NCBI GenBank assembly: GCA_025210805.1
Contig: JAOAQX010000027.1
Coordinates: forward strand, 46,500 to 110,499
Length of the DNA: 64,000 nucleotides
Reading direction: 5' to 3'
Origin: Flavobacteriales bacterium
GTDB taxonomy: Bacteria > Bacteroidota > Bacteroidia > Flavobacteriales > CAJXXR01
The stretch's first letter is position 1. The number at the start of each line of letters is the position of its first letter. The notes under the pieces are model-generated. The model worked only from the letters and a program-made list of their open reading frames with translations. It made no database searches and had not been told where the DNA came from. A program made the position numbers and the translations under genes. Shown piece after piece: positions 31,805 to 40,827 of this stretch.

Positions 31805-33826
31805 ATGTTTAATCTCAAAATCTTTCTTTCCCTCACGATATTGACGTGTTTTTCGATTTTTGCTCAAAATTCGGGGCATTCTTTGGGTGACAAAAATATT
31901 GGAAAATATTTCACAAAGCATGAGATATCTGAACTATCAAAAACGCAGAATAAAGCTACTCTTGAAAAAATATATCACATAGCTAAAAAACTCAAAAACG
32001 AAGGAAATTATCAAGAAGCGATTCAAGTAACAGAGTTAATCCCTCTGAAAACAATCATTTCAGATTCATTAAGAAGACCCATTGGAAATGCATTGATTAT
32101 CCAAGGTATTGCCTATAAAAATTTGGGGGAATTTCAAGAGGCTCTCCTTTCTAATTCCAATGCTAAAATGCATTTTCAAAAAATAGAGGATTGCGAAGGT
32201 TTAGTAAAAAGCTATAATAACTCAGCAAATATTTACAATCAACGCTCCCATTTTAATCAAGCTATTTCATTTTACAAAAAAGCGTTAGAATTAGTAAAAA
32301 AATGCCCAAACAGCAAACAAGAAGCCATTCTTGAAAAAAACTTGGCTGGAATTCACTTCAATTATCATCATGATATTTCAAAAGCGATAACTGGATTTCA
32401 AGTTGCTGAAAAAAAATTTAACAACACCAACAATAATCAAACTCATCTTTTAAGTGTTTATCAAGAATTAGCTAAACTTTTTATTTATAAAAATAATTTT
32501 AAAAAGGCTGAAAACTATCTTACTCTTATTGGGAACACCTCTTCTGATTATAAATCTAATGAGTTTTATTTCCAGCAGAAAAGACTCATGGCTTTACTCT
32601 ACGCAAAGAATGGGAAATCCAAAATGGCATACAAGGCATACCGTGAGCTTTTCCAAAACTTAAATCAAAACAAAGAGTATAAACAAGAAACAACTAGCAT
32701 TTATATTGAATATCTCAATTTTTTATTAAAAGAAAACCATTTTGAAAATTGGATTACTGTTTATAGAAACACCATTGTAGATGCACAAAAAAGTGGCAAT
32801 TTACTAGCAGAATTACAAGCAAGATCTCTACATACCCAATACTTAGAGAAACATGATCAGTACCAAAAAGCATCTACAGAATACAAGGTAATTAATGAAA
32901 TAAATAAACAATTGTTCAACAAAAGAAATATTGAAATTTATCAAGGTCATCAATATGAAATCAACAGCCTATTAAAAGAGGCGGAATACAAAATGGATAT
33001 CCTAGAGCAAGAGAAAAAACTCGAATCTAGCTTAAAAAATGAAGAAAAACTAAAGAATAATCTCTTATTGATTAGTCTATTGGCAATTATTTCTATAGCT
33101 ATTCTTCTTAGTGTTCTATTCAAAAAGTCTTTAAACAAAAAGAAAAATGAACTAAAATGGCTCAGTCTAAAAGCTAAAAACACTGAACTTGAACTAGCCT
33201 TAAATCAAGCTGAAAGAGAAGAAGAATACAAAATAATTAATAGCAATATTGAAGCTAAAAAAGAAGAACAAAGACGTATTTCTAGAGATTTACACGATCA
33301 TATTGGGGCAAATTTGGCAGCAATCAAGCTTTCACTAAACGACCAGAAAGATCAACATTTACAAGAACTTCTTAGCGAAGCTTATCATCAAGTAAAAGAC
33401 CTCAGCTATAGCCTTACGATTCTTGGCGAAAGCCAAAATACTTTTGAGGAAGTACTCACTACTTATTTAGAAAATATTGAAAAAAGTACTGGTCTTGATT
33501 TTGATTTGGAAATTTTACCAGACTGTAATCTAAAAAACCTAAATTATCTACAACAAAGAGAACTTTTTGGAATTTTTAGAGAACTCATTCAAAACACCAT
33601 TAAACACGCCAACGCCCATAAAATTGAAATTGTATTTTCCTCTGAAGAAAACATTCTCAATATAACCTTTGAAGATGACGGAATAGGCTTCAATCCTTCT
33701 CAAGCTTACTTAGGAATTGGACTTAAAAACATGAAAAAAAGGGTAGAGATTTTAAAAGGCTCTATTGAATTTGACTGCATGAAAGGGCGTTCTTCTATTA
33801 TTCATTTAACCATACCTAGCGCATGA
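31805..33826 (+). CDS. TPR sensor histidine kinase (NarL/DesK type)
   Basis: A 673-residue protein: signal sequence (MFNLKIFLSLTILTCFSIFA), a periplasmic TPR array (about 60-380), a transmembrane helix (about 417-440), a coiled coil, and a HisKA_3 domain with RRISRDLHDHIGANLAAIKL (phosphoacceptor His497), followed by the ATPase domain with N-box FRELIQNTIKHANAHKIEIV and G-box DDGIGFNPSQAYLGIGLKN. The ATG at 31805 was chosen; the longer frame begins at TTG 31778. Its stop overlaps the start of the response regulator gene (ATGA), so they form a two-component pair. Confidence 0.92.
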   Translation: MFNLKIFLSLTILTCFSIFAQNSGHSLGDKNIGKYFTKHEISELSKTQNKATLEKIYHIAKKLKNEGNYQEAIQVTELIPLKTIISDSLRRPIGNALIIQGIAYKNLGEFQEALLSNSNAKMHFQKIEDCEGLVKSYNNSANIYNQRSHFNQAISFYKKALELVKKCPNSKQEAILEKNLAGIHFNYHHDISKAITGFQVAEKKFNNTNNNQTHLLSVYQELAKLFIYKNNFKKAENYLTLIGNTSSDYKSNEFYFQQKRLMALLYAKNGKSKMAYKAYRELFQNLNQNKEYKQETTSIYIEYLNFLLKENHFENWITVYRNTIVDAQKSGNLLAELQARSLHTQYLEKHDQYQKASTEYKVINEINKQLFNKRNIEIYQGHQYEINSLLKEAEYKMDILEQEKKLESSLKNEEKLKNNLLLISLLAIISIAILLSVLFKKSLNKKKNELKWLSLKAKNTELELALNQAEREEEYKIINSNIEAKKEEQRRISRDLHDHIGANLAAIKLSLNDQKDQHLQELLSEAYHQVKDLSYSLTILGESQNTFEEVLTTYLENIEKSTGLDFDLEILPDCNLKNLNYLQQRELFGIFRELIQNTIKHANAHKIEIVFSSEENILNITFEDDGIGFNPSQAYLGIGLKNMKKRVEILKGSIEFDCMKGRSSIIHLTIPSA

Positions 33827-34452
33827 AAAAAACGATCAAAATAGTAATTGCTGAGGACCACCCTTTATTTCTTTCTGCATTAACAAATGTATTGAATGAA
33901 ATAAATGAAATAGAAGTTGTTGGAACCTTTGAAAAACCAGAATTTGTTATTCCTTTTATAAAAAATAATGAGGTAGATATTTTGGTGACTGATCTTGATA
34001 TGCCAAATATTTCGGGACTTCGTCTTTCTAAAGAAGTAAAAGAATTGTTTCCTGAAATAAAGATAATGGTAGTTTCTATGCTAAATAAAAACCATATCAC
34101 AATGGAATTAAAAGAAATAGGAATTTCTGGTTATTTATTAAAAGATGCCAAAAAGAAGGATTATGAACAAGCTTTGAATACCATTTTGAATAATGAATCA
34201 TACTTTTGTACTGATATAGAAAAAGAACTCAAGAAAGCGGTAAATTCAGAATCTATAAAACTTTCTAAAAGAGAAAACGAGGTGCTTCTACTCATTGCTG
34301 AAGAACTCACCATGCAGGAAATAGCAGAAAAACTCTTTGTTTCTCCCACAACAGTCATAAGCCACAGAAAAAGACTCATGCAAAAGCTTTCTGCAAAAAA
34401 CACAGCAGGACTCATCAAGAAAGCAATTCAAAATGACCTTTTAAAAACCTAA
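33823..34452 (+). CDS. NarL/LuxR-type response regulator
   Basis: A 209-residue protein. The receiver domain has the acidic pocket (VIAEDHPLF), phosphoacceptor Asp57 (LVTDLDMPNISG) and the conserved Lys (YLLKDAKKK). The C-terminal GerE HTH is KLSKRENEVLLLIAEELTMQ followed by EIAEKLFVSPTTVISHRKRL. It is translationally coupled to the kinase upstream. The secreted protein gene 3 bases downstream is the only nearby candidate co-transcribed gene; targets are unknown. Confidence 0.95.
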   Translation: MKKTIKIVIAEDHPLFLSALTNVLNEINEIEVVGTFEKPEFVIPFIKNNEVDILVTDLDMPNISGLRLSKEVKELFPEIKIMVVSMLNKNHITMELKEIGISGYLLKDAKKKDYEQALNTILNNESYFCTDIEKELKKAVNSESIKLSKRENEVLLLIAEELTMQEIAEKLFVSPTTVISHRKRLMQKLSAKNTAGLIKKAIQNDLLKT

Positions 34453-34455
34453 ATT

Positions 34456-35454
34456 ATGAAAACAAAAATATTCACATTTATCATCTCGCTCATTTTTGTT
34501 TCAAGTTTGCAAGCACAAATAGTGGATCAACTATGGGAAAACCCCATTAACAAAGTGAAATTTAAAATCAAAATAAACTTTGGAAATAATACCATGGTTC
34601 AGTTTGGGAACAATGCAGCAGTTGATACTACAGGAAATCCTCAAAACATTAGTCAAGAAGATATTGAAAACATTTTCGGAATTAATGCACAGCTAGATCC
34701 AAGTATTATTCAAAACTATCAAGATCTTTTAGACACCTCAAAAACTAATAGCCTAGGTTTTCTTGCTATGTCCACTTGGGGAAATACGATCTCTGATACC
34801 ACCGAGTATGATTATTGTTTAAATCTGACACAGAAACTACAAGGTAAAGATTTAGGAATCATTCTATCCACACAATGGCAAGATCTTTCAGTTTTCATGG
34901 CAAAACAATTAATAGATACCATTATTCCAATAATAGCAGGAGATGACATGGATTATAGTATTGATATTCCTAACGGAATTAATAAAGTATTCGATCTAAA
35001 AAACTTCAAAACAGATGCCGAGGAGCTTACTGCAATTCAAAATCATCAAATTTATACTTATGATCTTACGGAATTCCAAAACACTTATGATCAATGTGTA
35101 GTTTGGATGCAAGATAACAAACTTATTATTGCAGATTCTGTAAATTATTCAGACATTTTAGATTGGATTGATGAATTCTTTAGCACTCATGCGAACTTCG
35201 AATTACAAAAAATTTCTGTTGATGAATGGGAACAATCCTTCTCATTTGTTCATTTAGGAAACGGAAATTATCAAATATTCAATAAAAATAATAGCCCTTG
35301 GAGTATCACTCTTTTTAACAACAAAGGGCAAAAACTCTATTTAAACAGGCAAAATGATTCTTTTTCATTATCGCACTATTTGCCTGGTGTTTATTTTATC
35401 AGAATCCAAAATGAACAGAAAAAAGTTTTTGTCAGAAAACTCATATATCAATAA
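34456..35454 (+). CDS. Secreted protein with T9SS type A sorting domain
   Basis: A 332-residue protein with signal peptide (MKTKIFTFIISLIFVSSLQA-Q), an Asp/Asn-rich body of unknown family, and a C-terminal sorting domain (SPWSITLFNNKGQKLYLNRQ, LPGVYFIRIQNEQKKVFVRK). It starts 3 bases after the response regulator gene, so it is probably in one operon with the two-component system, and a terminator follows. The role may be the secreted output or sensor partner of that system (inference). Confidence 0.8.
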   Translation: MKTKIFTFIISLIFVSSLQAQIVDQLWENPINKVKFKIKINFGNNTMVQFGNNAAVDTTGNPQNISQEDIENIFGINAQLDPSIIQNYQDLLDTSKTNSLGFLAMSTWGNTISDTTEYDYCLNLTQKLQGKDLGIILSTQWQDLSVFMAKQLIDTIIPIIAGDDMDYSIDIPNGINKVFDLKNFKTDAEELTAIQNHQIYTYDLTEFQNTYDQCVVWMQDNKLIIADSVNYSDILDWIDEFFSTHANFELQKISVDEWEQSFSFVHLGNGNYQIFNKNNSPWSITLFNNKGQKLYLNRQNDSFSLSHYLPGVYFIRIQNEQKKVFVRKLIYQ

Positions 35455-35523
35455 TCGCTACAAAGGAATAGTATTAAAAATTGTACATCCTATTTTAGGA
35501 AAGGACAATTTCTAAAAACGATT

Positions 35524-35554
35524 AAGCTCCTAAGTTATATTTAGGAGCTTTTTT
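35524..35554 (+). terminator. Terminator of the kinase-regulator-secreted protein operon
   Basis: AAGCTCCTAA pairs with TTAGGAGCTT (10 bp, 7-base loop) followed by TTTT. Confidence 0.85.
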
Positions 35555-35592
35555 GGGTAATATTTTTTTATTTTAATTCATTCTAAATAAAA

Positions 35593-35640
35593 ATACCAAA
35601 TATTTGGTATTGATATAAAAGAGAATAAACTCGACATTTG
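35593..35640 (+). promoter_or_regulatory. Promoter of the haem operon with an 18-bp palindrome
   Basis: A perfect palindrome ATACCAAATATTTGGTAT (35593-35610) overlaps TTG (35610-35612); 20 bases later GACATTTG (35633-35640) is a near-consensus -7 element. The palindrome does not look like a classical Fur box (GATAATGATAATCATTATC), so another iron- or haem-responsive regulator is possible. It precedes the HmuY-like gene at 35670. Confidence 0.65.
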
Positions 35641-35669
35641 CCCTGTTATTTAAAACGATTCTAAACAAG

Positions 35670-36869
35670 ATGAAACAAACTATATTATCTATCTTGGCAC
35701 TCACGAGCCTATTATCAAATGCACAAAGCTTTGAAGAAAAAGAAGTAGAACTAAAATCTGGTTATTCCGATGAAGTCTTTTATGACATCACGAATGATGA
35801 AACTGAAGACATTGCAGGAAAAGATTGGAATCTTGCCTTTGGAACAGGAGGAATATCAGCCACGATAAGATTTAATTCCTCTAGAGGAGATAAATTGTAT
35901 GAAACAAGCTTTGCCGATTCTGACTGGGCAACCGTTGACACCAACGGAATAAGTACATGGTCGCCTGTGTACAACAGTTCTTCAGACTGGAACAAAGGAG
36001 CTTTTAATGGTGCTGGAAACGGAAATCCAACAAATTTTGGGTGGGGAGCTTATGATATGGCTACTCATATTGTTTCTGGAGACAAGGTATATATCGCTAA
36101 AATTGGAGATGATTTCTTTAAATTATTTATTGAAAAACTTCAAAGTGGAAGCTATCATTTTCAATATGAAAAAATAGGTACAGGTAATACTTTACATCAA
36201 AAAACAGTACAAAAAACGAATCATTCAGATGCTTTTTTCGCCTATTACAGCATAAAAGATCACGAAACAAAAGAGATTGAACCTAAAAAAGAAGAATGGC
36301 AACTTTGGTTTGGAAAATATATTGAAATGATCCCTACTGCTTATGGAGTTACAGGAGTGAGAACAAAACCAGGAATAAAGGTAGCCAAAGTAGAAAACAC
36401 ACCCGTGAATCAAGTATCCTACTCAGGATTGGATTTCGATTCAACAGCAAATGCCATTGGTTATGATTGGAAATCTTTCAATATGGGTTCTTTTTCTTAT
36501 GACCTCACTGAAGATTTGAGTTATGTGTTAAAACTTGAGAATGGAGATCTCTATCATTTATATTTCACCGCCTTTGAAGGAAGTTCAACAGGAAAACTAA
36601 AGTTTAAAGTAAAGAAACACAATGTATCTGTTTCAGAAATGGATCAAAAACAAACAATCCAATGGTTTTCAACAGTGAACAATCAAGTTATTCTAGATTC
36701 TGAAACCACCATGACTCAAGCGGAGATTTTTGATCAAACAGGACGATTGATTTCTCAGGAACAAATTCAGACAAATAATATCGCGCTCCATTTACCTAAA
36801 AAAGGGGTGTATATCTTGAAAATCACCAATACAAACCAAGCTCAACATATCATTAAAGTTGCACTTTAA
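35670..36869 (+). CDS. Double-module HmuY-like haem-binding protein with T9SS sorting domain
   Basis: A 399-residue protein with signal peptide (MKQTILSILALTSLLSNAQ). Two related HmuY-like modules follow. Module 1 (about 20-175) has EVFYDITNDETEDIAGKDWN and the WGAYDMATHIVSGDKVYIAK strand set; module 2 (about 185-320) has AFFAYYSIKDHETKEIEPKK, EEWQLWFG and YDWKSFNMGSFSYDLTEDLS. The C-terminal 75 residues are a T9SS type A domain (QAEIFDQTGRLISQEQIQTN, LPKKGVYILKITN). HmuY proteins capture haem and hand it to a TonB-dependent receptor; here the protein would be exported to the cell surface. It begins the haem operon. Confidence 0.85.
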   Translation: MKQTILSILALTSLLSNAQSFEEKEVELKSGYSDEVFYDITNDETEDIAGKDWNLAFGTGGISATIRFNSSRGDKLYETSFADSDWATVDTNGISTWSPVYNSSSDWNKGAFNGAGNGNPTNFGWGAYDMATHIVSGDKVYIAKIGDDFFKLFIEKLQSGSYHFQYEKIGTGNTLHQKTVQKTNHSDAFFAYYSIKDHETKEIEPKKEEWQLWFGKYIEMIPTAYGVTGVRTKPGIKVAKVENTPVNQVSYSGLDFDSTANAIGYDWKSFNMGSFSYDLTEDLSYVLKLENGDLYHLYFTAFEGSSTGKLKFKVKKHNVSVSEMDQKQTIQWFSTVNNQVILDSETTMTQAEIFDQTGRLISQEQIQTNNIALHLPKKGVYILKITNTNQAQHIIKVAL

Positions 36870-36880
36870 AACTAAGTAAC

Positions 36881-37711
36881 ATGAAAAAAACAACAAGAAT
36901 TATTTGGGCTTTCATTCTATTTTTGGGTTTACTAAGCCAGAGTGTAAACGCACAAGAAAAAATTGTGTCCATAGGAGCTATTTCTACTGAGCTATTATCA
37001 ACCTTGGGGTTAGAAGACAAAATTGTAGGTGTAGATATCACTAGTACCTACCCTGCAAGTGTCAAAAGTAAAGCACAATTGGGACATCTTTCTGGAATTA
37101 CCTTAGAGGCCATCATTTCTACAAAACCAGATATGGTAACCTTTCCAGAAGGAAAACTCAACCAAAAAATCGTTGAAAGACTTGAAAGTTTAAAAATAGC
37201 CACTTTTGAGTACCAACAAGAGCTCTCGACAGAGGGAGCTATTCAAATCATCTTAGATTTTGGGAAAGCATTTGGCAAAGAAAAACTTGCTCATAAAGAA
37301 GCCTCAAAACTCCGAAAAGAACTCGCACAAATTCAATCCTTAAAGAAAAATGGAAAGAAAATTCTATTCATTTACTCTCGTGGACCAAGAATGCTACTTG
37401 TAGCAGGAGGAAATACCGCAGTTTCAAAATTAATTGAGCTAAGTGGATCTCAAAATGTGGCTCAAAATATCAATGATTATAAACCGCTCAATACCGAATC
37501 TTTAATAGAGTACAATCCTGATTATGTATTTTTCTTTAGCCACAGCTTAAGACATTTTAAATCTAAAGAAGAAGTGTGGAAAATACAAGGTATGCAGTTT
37601 ACCACAGCCGGAAAGAAAAAACAGTTGATTAGTATGGATGCTAATTTAGTCAGCTCTTTTGGACCTCGATTAGCAACGGCTATTCAAACCCTTATAGAAA
37701 AAACAAAATAA
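36881..37711 (+). CDS. hmuT: Haem ABC transporter substrate-binding protein
   Basis: A 276-residue periplasmic protein (signal peptide MKKTTRIIWAFILFLGLLSQ) of the BtuF/HmuT family: KIVSIGAISTELLSTLGLED, GVDITSTYPASVKSKAQLGH, then the DMVTFPEGK and FIYSRGPRMLLVAGGNTAVS segments, and the C-terminal TAGKKKQLISMDANLVSSFG. It would bind haem in the periplasm and deliver it to the HmuU/HmuV importer, whose genes follow directly. Confidence 0.9.
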   Translation: MKKTTRIIWAFILFLGLLSQSVNAQEKIVSIGAISTELLSTLGLEDKIVGVDITSTYPASVKSKAQLGHLSGITLEAIISTKPDMVTFPEGKLNQKIVERLESLKIATFEYQQELSTEGAIQIILDFGKAFGKEKLAHKEASKLRKELAQIQSLKKNGKKILFIYSRGPRMLLVAGGNTAVSKLIELSGSQNVAQNINDYKPLNTESLIEYNPDYVFFFSHSLRHFKSKEEVWKIQGMQFTTAGKKKQLISMDANLVSSFGPRLATAIQTLIEKTK

Positions 37712-37717
37712 AAACAG

Positions 37718-38731
37718 ATGCAAAACCTATTTTGGTGGATAATTTTTCTTGTTGTTTCTGTATCCAGTCTGAGTTTTGGTGGTCTGTCTTTAGGTTTCTC
37801 AGACTGGATTGATATTTTAATTGCTCCAGATTCTTCAACACCTTTATTCGAAATGAAAAAAACTGTATTGTTGAATATCAGATTACCTAGACTCGTGATG
37901 GCTATTTTGGTTGGTATATTATTAGCTATTTCAGGTTTTCTAAGTCAACGTTTGTTCAAAAATCCTTTGGCCGAGCCATCACTTCTAGGTATTTCTACTG
38001 GAGCTTCCTTATTTGCTGCTTTGTTCATTCTTTTATCAGGAACTGTTCTGCTTTCTTCCCAAATATCAAAAACCACTGGGATGATTATTGCAGCATTTTC
38101 TGGAGCTTTACTTGTAAGCTTTATTGTTTTTCGATTAGGAAGGAAAAACGGACAAACCTCTACACCTATTCTTTTATTAAGTGGCGTTGCTTTAAATCTT
38201 TGGAGTGCTGCATTTTTAGGTCTTATACTTTTTATGAGCAATGATGAAGAACTGAGAGACATCACTTTCTGGACTATGGGATCTATTGCCAATGTTGGGT
38301 GGGATAATGTTGTAATAACAGGTATCACCCTAGCCCTGAGTCTCATCGTGATATACACAAAGAAAGATGCCTTAGACACTTATATTTTAGGAGAAGAAGA
38401 AGCATTTAGCATGGGGGTTTCTGTAAAAAAACTCAAAAATCTCATGATTTTCCTCATCGCAATTATCACGGCAATTTTAGTTTCTCAAACAGGAGTCATC
38501 GGCTTTATTGCTTTGATTGCCCCTCATGTAGCACGATTGTTAAAAGGGGATTTAATGAGTAACAATTTCTCTTTTCTTATGTTACTTGGAGCGCTCTTTT
38601 TAGTGCTTTCAGATTTTCTTGCAAGAACCCTTCTTCTTCCAACAGAATTACCCATTGGAGTGATCACAGGGATTCTTGGAGCTCCTTATTTTCTTTGGAT
38701 TCTTATCAAAAACAAAAAATTGATTTTATGA
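37718..38731 (+). CDS. hmuU: Haem ABC transporter permease (FecCD family)
   Basis: A 337-residue membrane protein of normal FecCD length with about ten helices. Family motifs are LNIRLPRLVMAILVGILLAI, PLAEPSLLGISTGASLFAAL, ILLLSGVALNLWSAAFLGL, and GVIGFIALIAPHVARLLKGD before the end. It forms the membrane channel of the haem importer. Its stop overlaps the ATG of the ATPase gene (ATGA). Confidence 0.95.
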   Translation: MQNLFWWIIFLVVSVSSLSFGGLSLGFSDWIDILIAPDSSTPLFEMKKTVLLNIRLPRLVMAILVGILLAISGFLSQRLFKNPLAEPSLLGISTGASLFAALFILLSGTVLLSSQISKTTGMIIAAFSGALLVSFIVFRLGRKNGQTSTPILLLSGVALNLWSAAFLGLILFMSNDEELRDITFWTMGSIANVGWDNVVITGITLALSLIVIYTKKDALDTYILGEEEAFSMGVSVKKLKNLMIFLIAIITAILVSQTGVIGFIALIAPHVARLLKGDLMSNNFSFLMLLGALFLVLSDFLARTLLLPTELPIGVITGILGAPYFLWILIKNKKLIL

Positions 38732-39537
38732 GTCGTATTCTACCCGCATATTTACTACAAGGTATTTCTTTTTCTATTCAGGGGAAAATGATTCTTGACG
38801 AAATATCGCTATCTATTCCTTCGAGTAGTATTACTGGTATTTTGGGACCTAATGGTTCTGGAAAATCTACGCTTGCAAAAATCATGACAGGACATTTGGT
38901 AGACTACAAAGGAAATATTCATTCTTTTGGGGAAAATATTCGTTTACTCTCTTCTGAAGAACTTGCAAAAACACGAAGCTATTTTGGACAATTTTTTTCA
39001 AAAAACTTATTACTTTCTGCAGATGAATTATTGGATTTAAGTTTTTCGCAATATCTCAATACTTCTCAGTATCAAAACAAAAAACAAGAATTAGTTGAAG
39101 CTTTAGACCTTAAAAGTATTTTACACAAAACACTCAATTCTTTATCTGGAGGACAACAGCAAAGGGTTTTTATATCTAAAGCCATTTTGCAAGCACTTGT
39201 TCACAAAGAGGAACAATATTCTATCATTCTAGATGAACCATTAAACAATCTTGATATTCGTTATCAGTTTCTCCTAATGGAATACCTCCAAGAAAAAAGT
39301 AAAGAAGGTTTTACGGTGATCATCATCATGCATGATCTCAATTTTGCCAGTCAGTTTTGTGATTATATCGGTCTTTTGAAAGAGGGAAAACTGATTTCTT
39401 ATAACACAACAGAAAACATCATGAATGAATCACTCATTTTTGATGTATTTCAGCAAAGTGTTTCTATAAACAAAAACAACAACCAGACATACGTTCAATT
39501 TAAAACAAAAAAACATGAACACCACAGTATTATCTAA
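38728..39537 (+). CDS. hmuV: Haem ABC transporter ATP-binding protein
   Basis: A 269-residue ABC ATPase. Walker A GPNGSGKSTLAKIMTGHL (about 40), Q-loop region SYFGQFFSK, signature LSGGQQQRVFISKAI, Walker B SIILDEPLNNLD and H-loop IIIIMHDLNFASQ are all present. The ATG at 38728 overlaps the permease stop and was chosen over an upstream ATG at 38695 inside the permease gene. It powers haem import. Confidence 0.95.
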   Translation: MSRILPAYLLQGISFSIQGKMILDEISLSIPSSSITGILGPNGSGKSTLAKIMTGHLVDYKGNIHSFGENIRLLSSEELAKTRSYFGQFFSKNLLLSADELLDLSFSQYLNTSQYQNKKQELVEALDLKSILHKTLNSLSGGQQQRVFISKAILQALVHKEEQYSIILDEPLNNLDIRYQFLLMEYLQEKSKEGFTVIIIMHDLNFASQFCDYIGLLKEGKLISYNTTENIMNESLIFDVFQQSVSINKNNNQTYVQFKTKKHEHHSII

Positions 39538-40552
39538 TGAATTTGCTACTTATAAAGAAGCAAACCCAAAGGCATACTTATACAGAGCTGCCCAAGATTT
39601 AAAAGTTTCAGAATTAGATTTATTGGCTTTAGAAATTGGAAAAGCTGCCACTGTATTAAATCCTGACTTCGAAGGAATTTTAGGAAGACTTCGAGAACTA
39701 GGAAAAGTAATGGCTCTCACAAGAAATGAATACGCCGTACACGAAAGAAAGGGTATTTATAAAAATATGAATGCACAACACGGGCACATCATATTTGTAG
39801 GAAAAGACATTGATTTGAGAATTTTTCCTCAATCTTGGAATTCTGCTTTAGCCGTGGTTCAAGAGACTGAAAGAGGAACCAAAAGATCCATTCAATTTTT
39901 TGATAAAAAAGGACTTGCCATTCACAAGGTTTTTCTTTTACCTGAATCAAAAATTGAATCTTTTGATCAATTAGTTTCTGATTTCAAAAACGAAACACAA
40001 GAAGTGACATTTGTAGGCGAAAATCCTCAAGCGATCATTCACGAGGATATCGATTTTACCGAAGAAAATAAATTAGCCTTCCAAAAAGAGTGGAAAGAAA
40101 TTACGGATACTCATCAGTTCTTCGGTCTTTATAGAAAATATAAACTCCACAGACAGCAAGCTGTAGAAAACGCCCCTGATGGTTTTGCAAAAAAGCTGGA
40201 CAATGAAGCAATCAAAACACTTTTTGAGAAATTTTCTGAAAACAAACAGGAAATCATGGTCTTTGCAGGAAACAAGAGTATTATTCAAATTCATAGCGGA
40301 TTAGGAGAAAATATTCTCTACAGAGGACCTTGGATTAATATTATGGATCCAGATTTCAACCTACATCTTAATATGGAAGGAATCAATAGTCTTTTTGCGG
40401 TAGTAAGACCTTCTGAAGACGGACCTATTCATTCTATTGAAGCCTATGATGAAAACAAAGAAATGATTGTTCAATTCTTTGGAAAACGTAAGCCTAGAAT
40501 CCCAGAACTAGAAGGATGGACAGGAATTGTAAAAGACATGATGTCTGAATAG
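39515..40552 (+). CDS. hmuS: Haem-degrading/haem-trafficking factor HmuS
   Basis: A 345-residue protein of the HemS/HmuS/ChuS family: two homologous halves, each with a 'GL(G/R)EL..V..L.RN..AVHE..G.Y' and a 'L.ID(P)..W' pattern. Visible are LGRLRELGKVMALTRNEYAV, HGHIIFVGKDIDLRIFPQSW in half 1 and GNKSIIQIHSGLGENILYRG, WINIMDPDFNLHLNMEGINS in half 2. Family members bind haem in the cytoplasm and release iron or transfer haem. It overlaps the 3' end of hmuV by 23 bases in another frame. Confidence 0.93.
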   Translation: MNTTVLSNEFATYKEANPKAYLYRAAQDLKVSELDLLALEIGKAATVLNPDFEGILGRLRELGKVMALTRNEYAVHERKGIYKNMNAQHGHIIFVGKDIDLRIFPQSWNSALAVVQETERGTKRSIQFFDKKGLAIHKVFLLPESKIESFDQLVSDFKNETQEVTFVGENPQAIIHEDIDFTEENKLAFQKEWKEITDTHQFFGLYRKYKLHRQQAVENAPDGFAKKLDNEAIKTLFEKFSENKQEIMVFAGNKSIIQIHSGLGENILYRGPWINIMDPDFNLHLNMEGINSLFAVVRPSEDGPIHSIEAYDENKEMIVQFFGKRKPRIPELEGWTGIVKDMMSE

Positions 40553-40615
40553 TAAAACCGATACATAATCGGAAATAGTATATACCACTTATGGTGTTGA
40601 TCTACTCACTGAAAT

Positions 40616-40745
40616 AATCCCCCTTTGAAGGGGGGAAGGGGGATGTTACACAAAGTAAACACCTCCGAAAAAAGAAACTAAAAAAAATATTATTCGATCA
40701 TGAATTAAGACGCAACACCCCCCTTTTCCCCCTTTGAAGGGGATT
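40616..40745. mobile_element. 130-bp MITE-like inverted-repeat element
   Basis: Imperfect 32-bp terminal inverted repeats begin AATCCCCCTTTGAAGGGGG (40616) and, on the other strand, AATCCCCTTCAAAGGGGGA (from 40745). Each arm also contains its own small palindrome (CCCCCTTTGAAGGGGG at 40619-40634). The inside is AT-rich and codes for nothing. The G/C tracts stand out from the AT-rich surroundings. No clear target-site duplication is seen. Confidence 0.65.
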
Positions 40746-40827
40746 TGAATTACAGAGCTTATTCCGACTTTTCGGGAAGAGATTAAGGGAATATTCAACA
40801 ACGAAATACGCCAAAAAGAAAAAAAAT

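Noticed and set aside
36225..36413. Minus-strand frame in the HmuY-like gene
   Set aside because: Phe/Cys-rich shadow translation of the conserved plus-strand gene.
40616..40745. Insertion sequence
   Set aside because: Too short and without a transposase; only a non-autonomous, MITE-like element can be supported.
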